Shown: one piece after another, positions 1-9,142 of the stretch | Layout of the letters: each line of letters starts with the position of its first letter | How positions within the stretch are numbered: the stretch's first letter is position 1 | Assembly: GCA_964519985.1 (NCBI GenBank) | Contig: CAZFMF010000001.1 | Coordinates: 186,001 to 250,000, forward strand | From: JAIEOG01 sp964519985 | GTDB lineage: Bacteria; Bdellovibrionota; FAC87; UBA2466 | Length of the DNA stretch: 64,000 nucleotides | Direction of reading: 5' to 3' | The notes under the pieces: generated by a model | Told to the model about the DNA's origin: nothing | Seen by the model: the letters and a program-made list of their open reading frames with translations, nothing else | Databases searched by the model: none | Translations under genes and position numbers: made by a program

Positions 1-1
1 A

Positions 2-166
2 CTGCCCTGGCCCTTAATGGTGTTTCCCACTTGGTGGCTGAAAGATCAGCCGGGCGCCATTTACTTAGCCTGGGCGGCGGTGAGTTGCTACGGGATCGGC
101 CAAGCCGGCATTTTTTGCCGGCGATTTATCGGTGGGAAGTGGAAGCAAATGAGCGTGATTGGTTAG
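2..166 (+). CDS. 3' end of a membrane protein (5' end outside window)
   Basis: An open frame runs in from the window edge and stops at TAG 164-166. The 54 visible residues are rich in Trp, Ala, Ile and Gly, with a hydrophobic stretch (IYLAWAAVSCYGIGQAGIF) followed by a basic tail (RRFIGGKWKQ), like the last membrane helix and cytosolic tail of an integral membrane protein. The stop overlaps the stop of the convergent lipoprotein gene by 4 bp, a common arrangement. A second frame is also open here, but its product is charged and unstructured-looking, so this frame is preferred. The family cannot be named from so little sequence. Confidence 0.5.
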   Translation: MPWPLMVFPTWWLKDQPGAIYLAWAAVSCYGIGQAGIFCRRFIGGKWKQMSVIG

Positions 167-1485
167 CGCACGTACTTCAGCGCATCGGTGTCGAGGGCGG
201 TATTGGTGCAGTCAACGCCCGCACCGCCGAACGCCTCGATGCGAACGGTTTGGGCATCGTCGAGTTTTAGACGCAATACCCCGGCGAACGTCGTCGAACC
301 ATCCAACCGCGTGAGATTCTCGTAACAGTATTCCACTCCGGTCGTGAGACTCCCGAAATTCCGGTTGGTCGTTCCTGCCGCCGCCACGGTGAATTCGTAG
401 CGGCCGGGGTCCATCTCGGTGAGTGCGCCCCCGACAATCGGTAGCTCTTGACCGATAGAGAAAACCGGGTAATTGCGCGTTCCACCGGAATTCTTGTGAA
501 TGCGATCGTTCACCATGGCGACGCTGTATTGGTCGGCGCCAAAGACTTGCACGCCGTCAGCTACTACGACCTCGTCGATAAGCTCTTTGATAAACCAGTT
601 GCCCCGTCCGGCCGAACTGGCGCCGTCGTAAACAAACGTGCCGCAGTTCGTTCCATCCCAATCCCCCAGCGCATTGCCTTCAAAGTCGACGAGGTGCACA
701 TCGGGATAGGCGGCGTCTTCCGGGTCCTGGGTGTAGTAGTTCAATGGGCAAGCAGCGTGACTCGGATCCAAGAAGGTCGGCAGTAGGGCTTCGACTTGAT
801 CGTAGTTGGTGACGTCAACACCGATGAGATCTGTCACCGCGGTTAGCGATTGCCGGTAATACTTCGGCGTGGTGTAGGCCACGTCGACGGTCCGATCGTA
901 AACGCCGAACGCCAGACCGTGATACCGTCCCGCCGATCCCAACGGCGTCCCCGATCGGATCGCGAGGCGCGGCAAGCGGTGGGTGCACTCGTCGAAATCA
1001 CCAAAGCGGTCGGTGTTGGAGACACATTCATCGCTCTCGGCCCAATTGGGTGACTTGTCTTCGATCTTTTCCAGCAATTCAGGAGACAGGCTGGTGAGAT
1101 TCTCAACGAAAGCGCGAACGTAGGCGCACGATTTGAAGAAAAGTTTGTACTCGGTATGATCGGCGGCCGTGTAGTGCTTGCTCTTGATGGCCATCAAATT
1201 CAGGTTTCCCGGCGAAACCACATTGAACTCAAAAAAAGTGGGGGGATTCGCCATCGCGTCGTCGACGATCGGGGCCACGTAAATCTTTCCCGCGGGAAAG
1301 ACCTCGAGACGCCCCGGGTCTAGATTTCCCATCGGTACGTATCCATAAATGCCGCTGGCATCAGAGACGGGGAGGGTATCAAAGAGCACGGTTGGGCATA
1401 CGGGCGTTTCCTCGCTCGTGCAGGCGACCGCCAGCCAGGCGAGTCCGGCAAAACCTAGCGTTTGGATTTTTTTCCAGCTGCACAT
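163..1485 (-). CDS. hypothetical lipoprotein, 440 aa
   Basis: The N-terminus has a basic start (MCSWKKIQ), a hydrophobic core and a lipobox (LAVAC), so it is probably an outer- or inner-membrane lipoprotein with mature Cys at about residue 22. The mature part contains several Cys, consistent with a disulfide-bearing extracytoplasmic protein, and ends in a beta-rich stretch. I do not recognise the family. It is convergent with the truncated gene at the window edge and divergent from the desaturase gene at 1615. Confidence 0.8.
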   Translation of the reverse strand: MCSWKKIQTLGFAGLAWLAVACTSEETPVCPTVLFDTLPVSDASGIYGYVPMGNLDPGRLEVFPAGKIYVAPIVDDAMANPPTFFEFNVVSPGNLNLMAIKSKHYTAADHTEYKLFFKSCAYVRAFVENLTSLSPELLEKIEDKSPNWAESDECVSNTDRFGDFDECTHRLPRLAIRSGTPLGSAGRYHGLAFGVYDRTVDVAYTTPKYYRQSLTAVTDLIGVDVTNYDQVEALLPTFLDPSHAACPLNYYTQDPEDAAYPDVHLVDFEGNALGDWDGTNCGTFVYDGASSAGRGNWFIKELIDEVVVADGVQVFGADQYSVAMVNDRIHKNSGGTRNYPVFSIGQELPIVGGALTEMDPGRYEFTVAAAGTTNRNFGSLTTGVEYCYENLTRLDGSTTFAGVLRLKLDDAQTVRIEAFGGAGVDCTNTALDTDALKYVR

Positions 1486-1547
1486 TCCGCGTGCCCTCGC
1501 TGGCCTATCGGCTAAAACCCCGATTTTCTAAAGGGATTTCGGCGCGG

Positions 1548-1575
1548 TTGGGTCGACTGGGTTTCGTGTTAGACT
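1548..1575 (+). promoter_or_regulatory. candidate sigma70-type promoter for the desaturase gene
   Basis: TTGGGT (1548-1553) and TAGACT (1570-1575) are separated by 16 bp and lie about 40 bp upstream of the desaturase start. The fit to -35/-10 consensus is only partial. Confidence 0.25.
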
Positions 1576-1614
1576 AGGACGAGATTCCTTCAAACCCTGA
1601 CATCGAGAACGAGT

Positions 1615-2607
1615 ATGGATTTTCAGTCCTTTAACGAGGTCCGATTTCAGCTCGATTTTTCCAAACGTCCGGGCCCTTTACTGCGTACGCTGATCTTTGA
1701 TGCGGCCCTGGCGGCGGTCATTGTCTACTGCTTTTACCGAAGGGGCCCCGCCGAGCGCGTGTTGGCCACCATTTTGTTGCCCATTCTTTTCTTCAATGGC
1801 TTTGCGCTGATGCACGAGGCGGTTCACCGATGCCTTTCCGAGCGGCGCTGGGTCAATGATTTGATCGGGGTACTCGGTGGAGCTCTGTGCTTTCTGCCCT
1901 TTGAACCGTGGCGTCTGATGCATATCGAGCACCATCAGTGGGCCGGCAATGTGGATAAGGATCCTGTTTACAAGCTGCGCAAAGACTACGATCCCCGGAA
2001 AAAGACAAAGTATCGCATTCTCACCGCCATCTGGCGATCGTGGATTCCGCTGCTCGCTCTGATGCAGCACACCGTCTTTTGGATGTATCCCCTGCAACAA
2101 GTGCGGACCCTGAAACTCGATGCCAAAGGGTGGTTTGTGTATGCCGCTTCGTACTTGGTTCCGGCCGCTGTCTACGTCACCCTGCCGACACTCTGGCCTG
2201 CGATTTTCAATCTCGGGAATTTCGCGCCGGCATTAATCCTCTATCTGATGCTCGTCGAGTTCGTGAACCTACCCCACCATCTGGACTTGCCGACCTACCG
2301 CGACAAAACCCGTTTGCTGATCAAAGACCAGTACCTGGTCGCCCGGACGGCGGTTTACCCACGCCTGTTCTCTCGCTGGGCCCTTTTGAACTTCAATCTG
2401 CACCTTGAACACCACCTTTTCCCCACGTTACCGTGGCACGAACTGGAGAAGGCACGGGGTCTGGTAAAGCCGATTTTGGGAGACGGCTATAACGAAACGA
2501 CGGGTGGGGTTTGGTTGGTCGAACACCGGCGTTTATCGATTGATGCCTTGTTAGCACCGACGGAGGATGAAAAGCCGGAAACGGAGAAAATGCAGGACGT
2601 CGCTTAG
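1615..2607 (+). CDS. membrane fatty acid desaturase family protein, 330 aa
   Basis: Predicted di-iron membrane desaturase/hydroxylase acting on lipid acyl chains. The three histidine boxes are visible: HEAVH from residue 67, HIEHH from residue 103, and HLEHH from residue 263, placed between hydrophobic segments (two hydrophobic stretches before box 1, a long one around residues 175-215). Length is typical of short bacterial desaturases. The substrate cannot be told from sequence; carotenoid- or lipid-modifying members share the same boxes. It converges on, and overlaps by 4 bp, an acyltransferase-like gene on the other strand. Confidence 0.88.
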   Translation: MDFQSFNEVRFQLDFSKRPGPLLRTLIFDAALAAVIVYCFYRRGPAERVLATILLPILFFNGFALMHEAVHRCLSERRWVNDLIGVLGGALCFLPFEPWRLMHIEHHQWAGNVDKDPVYKLRKDYDPRKKTKYRILTAIWRSWIPLLALMQHTVFWMYPLQQVRTLKLDAKGWFVYAASYLVPAAVYVTLPTLWPAIFNLGNFAPALILYLMLVEFVNLPHHLDLPTYRDKTRLLIKDQYLVARTAVYPRLFSRWALLNFNLHLEHHLFPTLPWHELEKARGLVKPILGDGYNETTGGVWLVEHRRLSIDALLAPTEDEKPETEKMQDVA

Positions 2608-3299
2608 GCGACGCGTTTTACGCGATTGTGAACCGGGATTTCACAATACACTTCCCGGTTGTCCCAGAGCTGCTTCACCAGGGCGACTTCTTCCGGCGTT
2701 CCACCAATTGAGGCTTTGCCGCGGGGTACGGCGATCATATCGCTCGGCGCCTCGTGTACCACGACGCCTTTATCTAATGGGATAGCGCCGATGGAATAGC
2801 AAATCTTGGCCGCCCCGACGTCTGCCCGCGCTACGCCGAACCAAACCTCGGCCGAAGTCTCTAGGAAGAAGTTCTGACTCAGCGACAGCAGCACCAGCCC
2901 CATGGAAACATTGTTCGAGCGGCGCTGCCATTCCTTGGCGACGCCAAAGCATTCCATGATCATGACATCCCGAACGCTAAGGGAGTCGACTGCCTTCTGG
3001 GCTCGAGGGGTAAACTGATTGCGGAAAAAACCGTGGTTCCGATCCGCAGCCAAATCAAAATTCAGATGGGTACAAGTGAGCATCGCGGCGATCCGGTCGC
3101 CGGCCAGTACGATGGAGAAGACATCGTGGCGACGAAACATATCGGCATTGGTGCGGTCCGGCGCGCCGACGCTTTGGTAAACGTCGTCCCAAAAGTCCGT
3201 CCACCAGGTAAAGGCCTGATTGTGTAAGCCGGTGGCCGTGTGACCCGGCGCGAGTTTCGAAGGAAGAAGGACGTACCGCAGCGATGCCTCTCGTATCAC
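2604..3299 (-). CDS. GNAT/FeeM-like N-acyltransferase family protein, 231 aa
   Basis: Starts at GTG 3299 with an AGGGG box just upstream. The length and layout, with a central conserved block around residues 105-170 (SVRDVMIMECFGVAKEWQ, then a helix-rich part and GVARADVGAAKICYSIG), resemble FeeM/LuxI-like GNAT-fold acyltransferases that use acyl-ACP. The assignment is by overall pattern, not by a diagnostic motif, so generic GNAT protein is the safer reading. No signal peptide, so cytoplasmic. It is convergent with the desaturase gene, and a link to lipid chemistry would be inference. Confidence 0.6.
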   Translation of the reverse strand: MIREASLRYVLLPSKLAPGHTATGLHNQAFTWWTDFWDDVYQSVGAPDRTNADMFRRHDVFSIVLAGDRIAAMLTCTHLNFDLAADRNHGFFRNQFTPRAQKAVDSLSVRDVMIMECFGVAKEWQRRSNNVSMGLVLLSLSQNFFLETSAEVWFGVARADVGAAKICYSIGAIPLDKGVVVHEAPSDMIAVPRGKASIGGTPEEVALVKQLWDNREVYCEIPVHNRVKRVA

Positions 3300-3348
3300 G
3301 GTGGAGCCCCTGGTTTTGTTCTGGACTAAATGTGAAGCAGTTTAATTC

Positions 3349-4020
3349 TCACACGTCGGTAGTGCGGACGCAAGAGATGACGTGTAGGAAGTTAATCAGC
3401 GCGGTCGGCGTGCCTAGGGCGTTCCAAAGCGGTGCGCCAAGTGTGAGTTTCACGGTGAGCTTATTGCGGCCGTAACGTTCGTAAATGGAATGCTCCGGAA
3501 CATCGAATCGGAAAAGGCCGCTGACCGCCCCGGATAGGAGCTTCGACGCCTGATGAACGATCATGTTGGTGATCGCTTCTTCGCGCTCAACCAGTTCCCA
3601 CAGAGGGCGGGAGAGCAATTCATCCAACGTGTAGCTGCAAATTTCAAAAAACCGGAGGTTGCGGAAAATCTGCACGAAATCTGAGTTGTAGATTTCGATC
3701 ACTTCCCCTTCTTTGATTTCTTGCATGAGATCTGAGGGCGGGTGAAGCTTGAGCCGCTGCAGGACGCGCCAAACGATAATGCGATCGTCGCGTAGGGTTG
3801 CGCCTTGGGCGACGACTTCCGCACAAACTTCCACGTAAGCGCGGAAGCTGTCCAAGATCACTTTTTTCTGAAGATCGGGCAGGATGGCAAAAAAGCGCGG
3901 CCCTTCCCCAACGTAAGGGGTCAGGTGAACTCCCTCTTGCTTGGCGAGGGCGCAAAACTTTTCGAGCAGCGATTTAAATTCGCCGAGCTCGGGGCCCGGA
4001 ATTCCTGCTACGTTCCGCAT
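3349..4020 (-). CDS. hypothetical cytoplasmic protein, 223 aa
   Basis: A clear GGAGAG ribosome site precedes ATG 4020. The protein is mostly alpha-helical in character, without signal peptide or membrane segment. No motif I recognise. It lies 49 bp upstream of the acyltransferase-like gene on the same strand and may be co-transcribed with it. Confidence 0.72.
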   Translation of the reverse strand: MRNVAGIPGPELGEFKSLLEKFCALAKQEGVHLTPYVGEGPRFFAILPDLQKKVILDSFRAYVEVCAEVVAQGATLRDDRIIVWRVLQRLKLHPPSDLMQEIKEGEVIEIYNSDFVQIFRNLRFFEICSYTLDELLSRPLWELVEREEAITNMIVHQASKLLSGAVSGLFRFDVPEHSIYERYGRNKLTVKLTLGAPLWNALGTPTALINFLHVISCVRTTDV

Positions 4021-4266
4021 TAGTTACTCTCCGCTAACGTCTACTAACAGTGTTCATTGATTTGGTCCAGAGCCTAGACGTTGGGAGGGCATGAGTGCAA
4101 CGGACATGCCCGACCTTGCCGGTTTTTTCAGGCTGTTCCCCATTGGAGGGTGACAGTTTTTGCTAGACAATTGTTTGTTTAGTTTGGGCCGGTGGCCACG
4201 TGAAGGGCGGGCGTCCACTCCTTGTGCACACCCGGGGCGCGCAAGGAATCTACGGAAATCAGAGAC

Positions 4267-4818
4267 TTACTGATTCCCCATCATCATCAGGATGGGCATC
4301 AGGCGGGATGTTGTCTTGCCGCTACCATCCGTTCCTTGCATCAGCATGGAGAGCATGGCCGGGTTGATGCCCGGGGAGCCATTGCCGGCCGCTTGCGATT
4401 GTCCGCCCATTAAGGCCATGAGCAGGAGCGGGTGGAGGGCGGAATTGGTTTGGTCCGCCGGTCCCGGCACTTCCACGCCGAGGACGTTACTCAGGGCCTG
4501 GCGACAGATTTTATCACCGGCCTGGGGGAGGCATTGCGCCATCATGGCACCAATTAGCTCGGGGGAAACAAGGATTTGGTCGGCCGGTGAGACCGTGCCG
4601 GTCGCCGTCGTCGAAGCGCTGAAAAGGTCCGCCGCGGTGGTTTCCATCATCTGATTGGGGTCGGCGACGGTTGTCCCCCCGTACGGGTTCGCGGTGGTCG
4701 TTCCCTGCCCACTGGCCCATTGCGATACCGTATTCGCGTCGGGGATCGTGCTTTCCGAATGCGCGTACGTAGCCAAGGTTAAAGCGGCCATCAAGAAGCT
4801 AATCTGAGTCGTTTTCAT
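4267..4818 (-). CDS. small secreted Met/Gly-rich hypothetical protein, 183 aa
   Basis: I place the start at ATG 4818, which begins a standard signal peptide (MKTTQISFLMAALTLATYAHS); an upstream in-frame ATG at 4842 would add eight residues before it. The mature protein is low-complexity, rich in Thr, Ala and Gly, with a Met-rich C-terminus (LMPILMMMGNQ) and two Cys. A GSGKTT string near the end is not a real P-loop in this secreted context. The 246 bp between this gene and 4020 hold no gene. Confidence 0.68.
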   Translation of the reverse strand: MKTTQISFLMAALTLATYAHSESTIPDANTVSQWASGQGTTTANPYGGTTVADPNQMMETTAADLFSASTTATGTVSPADQILVSPELIGAMMAQCLPQAGDKICRQALSNVLGVEVPGPADQTNSALHPLLLMALMGGQSQAAGNGSPGINPAMLSMLMQGTDGSGKTTSRLMPILMMMGNQ

Positions 4819-4889
4819 ACCCCTTGATATCGCAAGGAGCATGCCCGAACGCTGAGGCTGGCCAATTGTGAAAAACGCCCAACTTTCGG

Positions 4890-5759
4890 TCAGGCTTGAA
4901 ATCGCTCGATGAAATCACAGCGGCGGCAAAGGTCTTCTACCAAAACTCCCGAACGGAAGCCTTGGGCCATGGCTTGCGCGCGCGGGGAACGCAGGATATC
5001 GCGCAGGGGATGGCGATGCAGGTTGCCGAGTGGGATTGTCCCTTCTTTGTCTAAGCAACACGGCACGACGGTGCCGTCCACCAGCACTCCGAAATGCGAT
5101 TTGAGACCATGGCAAGTGCCGTGGGGACCGACTTCCGGAAGGGCGAGGCTTGGCCAGGTGAAAGCGCGGTCGAAGTGGAGAGAAAGGCGCTGGCGAATGG
5201 GAACGCTCTTTTCCACGCGCGTATCCACTTCGGGAACCACGATTCCGAAGTGGGTCTCGATCCGCTCCAATACCACCCGATTCTGCGGCTGCTGTCCGCG
5301 CGCTTCCTTCAAGTTCCAAAGCCGGTAGTTGATAAAGAGCTCCGGCCGTGCCGCCAACGCACGTTCGGTGAAACGAAAGATGCGTTCGAGATAAATCGAG
5401 GGGTCTTTTTCCGGAAAGTTGTCGTGAAAGCTGTGGAGGGAAAAACTGACTTGGTGAAAGGCGGGGTGCAGAAGGATCTCCATTTCCTTCTCGCGCAGTA
5501 AGACCCCATTGCTCACTAAGAAAATCTTCACGCCGTGCGCCACGCAGATTTCCACCAGCTCGGCGAGCCGGGGGTGGCCCAAGGGTTCTCCCATTAGGTG
5601 CAGGGCCACGAGTTTCGTCATTGGCGCGATTTGCTCAATCGTGTGGCGAAATTCCTCCGGGGTCACCATCTTTTGACCGCGGATGACTTCCGGGCAGAAG
5701 CTGCATTGCAGATTGCAGATGTTGGTGATCTCGATATTTATTTTCCGGAACTGCCGCAT
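4890..5759 (-). CDS. radical SAM protein with SPASM-like C-terminus, 289 aa
   Basis: The radical SAM cluster motif CX3CX2C is present as Cys15, Cys19, Cys22 (CNLQCSFC), followed by MGEPLGHP, matching the family's GGEP-type SAM-binding loop. The C-terminal part has a Cys-Cys pair (PCCLDKEG) and a CRRC pair, as in SPASM/twitch auxiliary Fe-S domains. It should be a cytoplasmic, oxygen-sensitive enzyme. SPASM members modify peptides or tRNA/cofactors, but no precursor peptide gene is visible nearby. The start overlaps the 3' end of hflX by 22 bp, implying translational coupling. Confidence 0.88.
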   Translation of the reverse strand: MRQFRKINIEITNICNLQCSFCPEVIRGQKMVTPEEFRHTIEQIAPMTKLVALHLMGEPLGHPRLAELVEICVAHGVKIFLVSNGVLLREKEMEILLHPAFHQVSFSLHSFHDNFPEKDPSIYLERIFRFTERALAARPELFINYRLWNLKEARGQQPQNRVVLERIETHFGIVVPEVDTRVEKSVPIRQRLSLHFDRAFTWPSLALPEVGPHGTCHGLKSHFGVLVDGTVVPCCLDKEGTIPLGNLHRHPLRDILRSPRAQAMAQGFRSGVLVEDLCRRCDFIERFQA

Positions 5760-6976
5760 AGCTTCTTTAGTCGGGCGAGCGAATCGGCGGGGCTACGGAT
5801 GGTCATGCGCACGCCTTTTTCTTCGAAGGATTCTTTGATTACGGCGGCATGACGGCGGATTTCCCCAATCAGGCCCTTTTGGTCGTCGTAAGGAATCATA
5901 AATTCCGCCTCCTGCATGTCCTTCTCAAAAAACGCGCGCAGGGTCGCTTTCACGCGCTCGATGTCTTCAGGATTCCGAGTGGAAATTTGCAGAGCCTGGG
6001 GATACTCGCGGGCGAGCAAGTGGATTTGCGCGACATCCAGGCGATCGGTCTTATTGAGAATGAGGAGCGAGGGAATATCCGAAGCTTCGATTTCCCCGAT
6101 GACATTCTGGGTGATTTCCAACTGCGAGCGAAACGTGGGATCGGAAGCATCCACGACGTAAAGCAGCAGCGACGCATCGCCGGCTTCGTCCAAAGTGGAT
6201 CGGAAGGACGCGACCAGGTCGTGGGGCAGCTTCTTGATGAAGCCGACCGTATCGGAAATCAGGATGCGGGGAAAGGCTTCGGGCTGCATGGCGCGTACAG
6301 TGGTGTCCAGGGTCGCAAAGAGTTTGTCCGCCACCAAAACTTCGCTACCGGTGAGTGCGCGCATGAGTGAGGATTTGCCCGCATTGGTATAGCCCACCAG
6401 GGCCACGCGCATTTGTTCGCGGCGCCGGGAACGGCGATTGGATTGGTCTTCGGCGATGGCTTTGAGTTCCGTCTGTAGTTCCGAAACCCGATCGCGGATG
6501 CGCCGGCGATCCAGTTCATGGGCCGTCTCCCCCGCGCCCTTGGCCCCGATGCCACCCCCTTGGCGTTCCCCTCCCCCCGTGGCGCGTAGGCGCGGGCTGA
6601 TGTAGTTCAGCCGTGCGATCTCGACTTGAAGGCGGGCCTCGCGGGTTTTGGCGTGGCGGTGGAAAATTTCCACGATCACGCCCGTGCGATCCAAAACCTC
6701 GGCGCCGGTGGCGTCCTCCAAGTTCTTTAATTGATTGGGGGTGAGTTCTTGGTCGAAAACAATCTTGGGCGATTTCAGGGCCGCCAACTCTTCCAGCTTT
6801 CCTTCGCCGATCACACTCGCCGGATTTGGTCCGTGGCGTTTTTGCGTGAGTGTCCCGGTGACCTCGAACCCGAGCGTCTCGACGAGGCGCTGGAGCTCTT
6901 GCAGCGAGGATTCAAACTCTTCGTCCGACACATCCGGAAGGTGAACACTGACCAGTACGGCTTTGGGGCGAGTCAT
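5738..6976 (-). CDS. hflX: ribosome-splitting GTPase HflX, 412 aa
   Basis: N-terminal HflX domain (residues 1 to about 190) with the glycine-rich segment GGGERQGGGIGAKGAGE, then a TRAFAC GTPase domain with G1 GYTNAGKS, G3 DTVGF and G4 NKTD. HflX binds the 50S subunit and rescues or splits stalled ribosomes under stress. Length fits the family. The downstream radical SAM gene overlaps its 3' end. Assignment is secure from motifs and layout. Confidence 0.96.
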   Translation of the reverse strand: MTRPKAVLVSVHLPDVSDEEFESSLQELQRLVETLGFEVTGTLTQKRHGPNPASVIGEGKLEELAALKSPKIVFDQELTPNQLKNLEDATGAEVLDRTGVIVEIFHRHAKTREARLQVEIARLNYISPRLRATGGGERQGGGIGAKGAGETAHELDRRRIRDRVSELQTELKAIAEDQSNRRSRRREQMRVALVGYTNAGKSSLMRALTGSEVLVADKLFATLDTTVRAMQPEAFPRILISDTVGFIKKLPHDLVASFRSTLDEAGDASLLLYVVDASDPTFRSQLEITQNVIGEIEASDIPSLLILNKTDRLDVAQIHLLAREYPQALQISTRNPEDIERVKATLRAFFEKDMQEAEFMIPYDDQKGLIGEIRRHAAVIKESFEEKGVRMTIRSPADSLARLKKLCGSSGK

Positions 6977-7017
6977 CCGACCACTATAGCCGACTAAACT
7001 GGGTTGTGGGCAAGAGT

Positions 7018-7785
7018 CTAACCACCCGATCGGGTTTGGGCGTGGCGGCGGCGCAGCCGTTCCAAGGACAAGCGGTTTTGGTGGTCGCGGTAGAAGGCGC
7101 GGTACACATCCACGGCCTTACCCGCCACCACCCCGCCATCGGGGAAAATGAGCGATGTCCGCCAACGGACATTTTGCTCGTCCGCATGGGCGGCAAAGTT
7201 TTTCAGCGCCCGGGCCCACTTTTCGGCGACTTCATAATCTTCCACGGAAGGATGGGAGGTATCGAGTGTTTGTACTATCCGACGTAACAGCATCTTTTCC
7301 ACGCCCCGAGTGTTGGTGGACCAAGAAAAAGGCAGCTGGGCGTTGCGGGCGTTCAGCAGAGTGGTTCCGATGGCTTCGGCGAGCAGACCCTCCGAACCAA
7401 CGAAGTGGCTGGGATGGGGAAACTTTCCAATCTCGGTGACGACGCGGGCGACGGCATCGATGCTAGTGGCTTCCGCGAGTCGGAGCGCATCGTGGATTTT
7501 CTTTCGATTTTTCGTTTGGCTATCCGCCACCGACATCATACGCACGGCAGCAATCGCCTCTTCGAGGGCTTCCGGCGGCGGAGGGGGTGGCCCATTCGGC
7601 CGGGTGACAGCGTCGCCGGTCCGAACGCCTGCCTGAGAAATGAGCTTTTTGGTTAGCCGCAAGAGGGACCAACCCGTGGAACACTTCTGGGCCGCGGCGG
7701 GAGTGCAAAAGACGCCCCAAGCTACGAGGAAGACTAGGACTTCTCGGCTCCGGCGACGAAAGTATTCTGACCGACTACACCGCAT
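7018..7785 (-). CDS. secreted hypothetical protein with poly-Pro linker, 255 aa
   Basis: The start is set at ATG 7785, giving a basic n-region and hydrophobic core ending CTPAAAQ, a plausible signal peptidase I site; an earlier in-frame ATG (7860) would place charged sequence before it. After about 45 mature residues comes GPPPPPPEALEE, then a helical domain to the basic C-terminus (RLRRRHAQTRSGG). Family not recognised. Divergent from the IDH gene. Confidence 0.7.
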   Translation of the reverse strand: MRCSRSEYFRRRSREVLVFLVAWGVFCTPAAAQKCSTGWSLLRLTKKLISQAGVRTGDAVTRPNGPPPPPPEALEEAIAAVRMMSVADSQTKNRKKIHDALRLAEATSIDAVARVVTEIGKFPHPSHFVGSEGLLAEAIGTTLLNARNAQLPFSWSTNTRGVEKMLLRRIVQTLDTSHPSVEDYEVAEKWARALKNFAAHADEQNVRWRTSLIFPDGGVVAGKAVDVYRAFYRDHQNRLSLERLRRRHAQTRSGG

Positions 7786-7861
7786 GGAACTCCAAATTGA
7801 AGATTCTAGGGAGTAAAAAGGTGCAGAACCGGTGCCGGCTGTGGGTTTCCGAGGAGTCATT

Positions 7862-7875
7862 CCGGCATTTGCCGG
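7862..7875. repeat. 14-bp perfect inverted repeat upstream of icd
   Basis: CCGGCATTTGCCGG reads the same on both strands and lies between the divergent starts at 7785 and 7904, 28 bp before the IDH start. It could be an operator or a chance palindrome. Confidence 0.3.
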
Positions 7876-7903
7876 GGTTCTACTTGTAGGATATTTCTAC
7901 CGG

Positions 7904-9133
7904 ATGGCTAAAATCAAAGTGGCAAAACCGGTGGTAGAACTCGACGGCGACGAGATGACTCGCATCATCTGGGCCGAGATCAAAAAGAAACTCATCCTCC
8001 CATTTTTGGACGTGCAGCTTTTGTACTTCGATCTCAGCGTGGAGAATCGCGACAAGACGGGCGACGAAGTGACCTTGCAATCTGCTAAGGCGATCAAGGA
8101 GCACGACGTCGGGATTAAGTGCGCGACGATCACCCCCGATGAAGCCCGGGTCAAAGAATTCAGTCTTAAGAAAATGTGGAAAAGCCCGAACGGCACCATC
8201 CGCAATTACTTGGGCGGCACGGTGTTTCGGGAGCCGATCATCTGCAAGAACATCCCCCGGCTCGTCCCCAATTGGAAAAAGCCGATTGTTGTCGGGCGTC
8301 ATGCCCACGCCGATCAGTATAAAGCGACTGAGGTCAGCGTCGCCGGCCCGGGCAAGCTCAAACTCGTTTTCGAACCCGAAGGTGGGGGCGAAAAAGGGGA
8401 GTGGGAAGTGATGCAGTTCAAAGGGCCGGGCGTTGGACTCGCCATGTACAACACCGACGAATCGATTGAAGGTTTCGCTCACTCCTGCTTCGCTTACGGG
8501 TTGGCGAAAAATTATCCAGTTTACCTTTCCACTAAAAATACGATCCTGAAGATCTACGACGGGCGCTTCCGCGACATCTTTGCGCGCGTCTTCAAGGCCG
8601 AGTACGCGGAAAAGTTCGCGAAGGCCGGCTTGGTTTACGAGCACCGCCTCATCGACGATATGGTGGCCCAGGTCCTCAAGTGGGAAGGCGGCATCGTTTG
8701 GGCCTGCAAGAACTACGACGGGGATGTGCAGTCGGATACCGTCGCACAAGGGTTTGGCAGCCTCGGCATGATGACCTCCGTCCTAATGTGCCCGAATGGC
8801 CGCACGATCGAAACCGAAGCCGCCCACGGTACGGTGACGCGTCACTATCGCGAGTACCAAAAAGGCAAACCGACGAGTACCAATCCGGTCGCGAGCATCT
8901 TTGCCTGGACCCAAGGTTTGGCCCATCGCGGAAAGCTGGACAACACACCCGAGGTAAGTCGCTTTGCTCAGACGTTGGAGAAGGTTTGTGTCGAAACGAT
9001 TGAAGCCGGTTTCATGACTAAGGACTTGGCGGTGACCATTCATGGGAACACGCCGCCGAACGATTCTTACCTGAACACGGATCAGTTCTTGGATAAACTG
9101 GCATCGAATCTCAGTGCGAAGTTGAACCAGTAG
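7904..9133 (+). CDS. icd: NADP-dependent isocitrate dehydrogenase (eukaryote-type, homodimeric), 409 aa
   Basis: Oxidatively decarboxylates isocitrate to 2-oxoglutarate in the TCA cycle. ATG 7904 (MAKIKVAKPVVELDGDEMTRIIW) is chosen over an upstream in-frame ATG at 7832 because family members begin just before VELDGDEMTR. Conserved blocks seen include SPNGTIRN (substrate serine loop), GRHAHADQYKAT, the Tyr/Lys region, DDMVAQ and the nucleotide-binding ETEAAHGTVTRHYR. These are type II NADP-IDH signatures, distinct from the E. coli Icd class. The small membrane protein gene follows 9 bp downstream. Confidence 0.96.
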   Translation: MAKIKVAKPVVELDGDEMTRIIWAEIKKKLILPFLDVQLLYFDLSVENRDKTGDEVTLQSAKAIKEHDVGIKCATITPDEARVKEFSLKKMWKSPNGTIRNYLGGTVFREPIICKNIPRLVPNWKKPIVVGRHAHADQYKATEVSVAGPGKLKLVFEPEGGGEKGEWEVMQFKGPGVGLAMYNTDESIEGFAHSCFAYGLAKNYPVYLSTKNTILKIYDGRFRDIFARVFKAEYAEKFAKAGLVYEHRLIDDMVAQVLKWEGGIVWACKNYDGDVQSDTVAQGFGSLGMMTSVLMCPNGRTIETEAAHGTVTRHYREYQKGKPTSTNPVASIFAWTQGLAHRGKLDNTPEVSRFAQTLEKVCVETIEAGFMTKDLAVTIHGNTPPNDSYLNTDQFLDKLASNLSAKLNQ

Positions 9134-9142
9134 GGTGGAAAG

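Noticed and set aside
31..270. 79-aa plus-strand frame at the window start
   Set aside because: Charged, irregular product running into the antisense of the 440-aa lipoprotein; the alternative frame 2-166 reads as a membrane protein end.
4267..4818. GSGKTT string in the secreted Met-rich protein
   Set aside because: Lies in a low-complexity exported protein without any P-loop NTPase context.
7880..8749. 289-aa minus-strand open frame opposite icd
   Set aside because: Mirrors the codon structure of a highly conserved gene on the other strand; no ribosome site or protein-like features.
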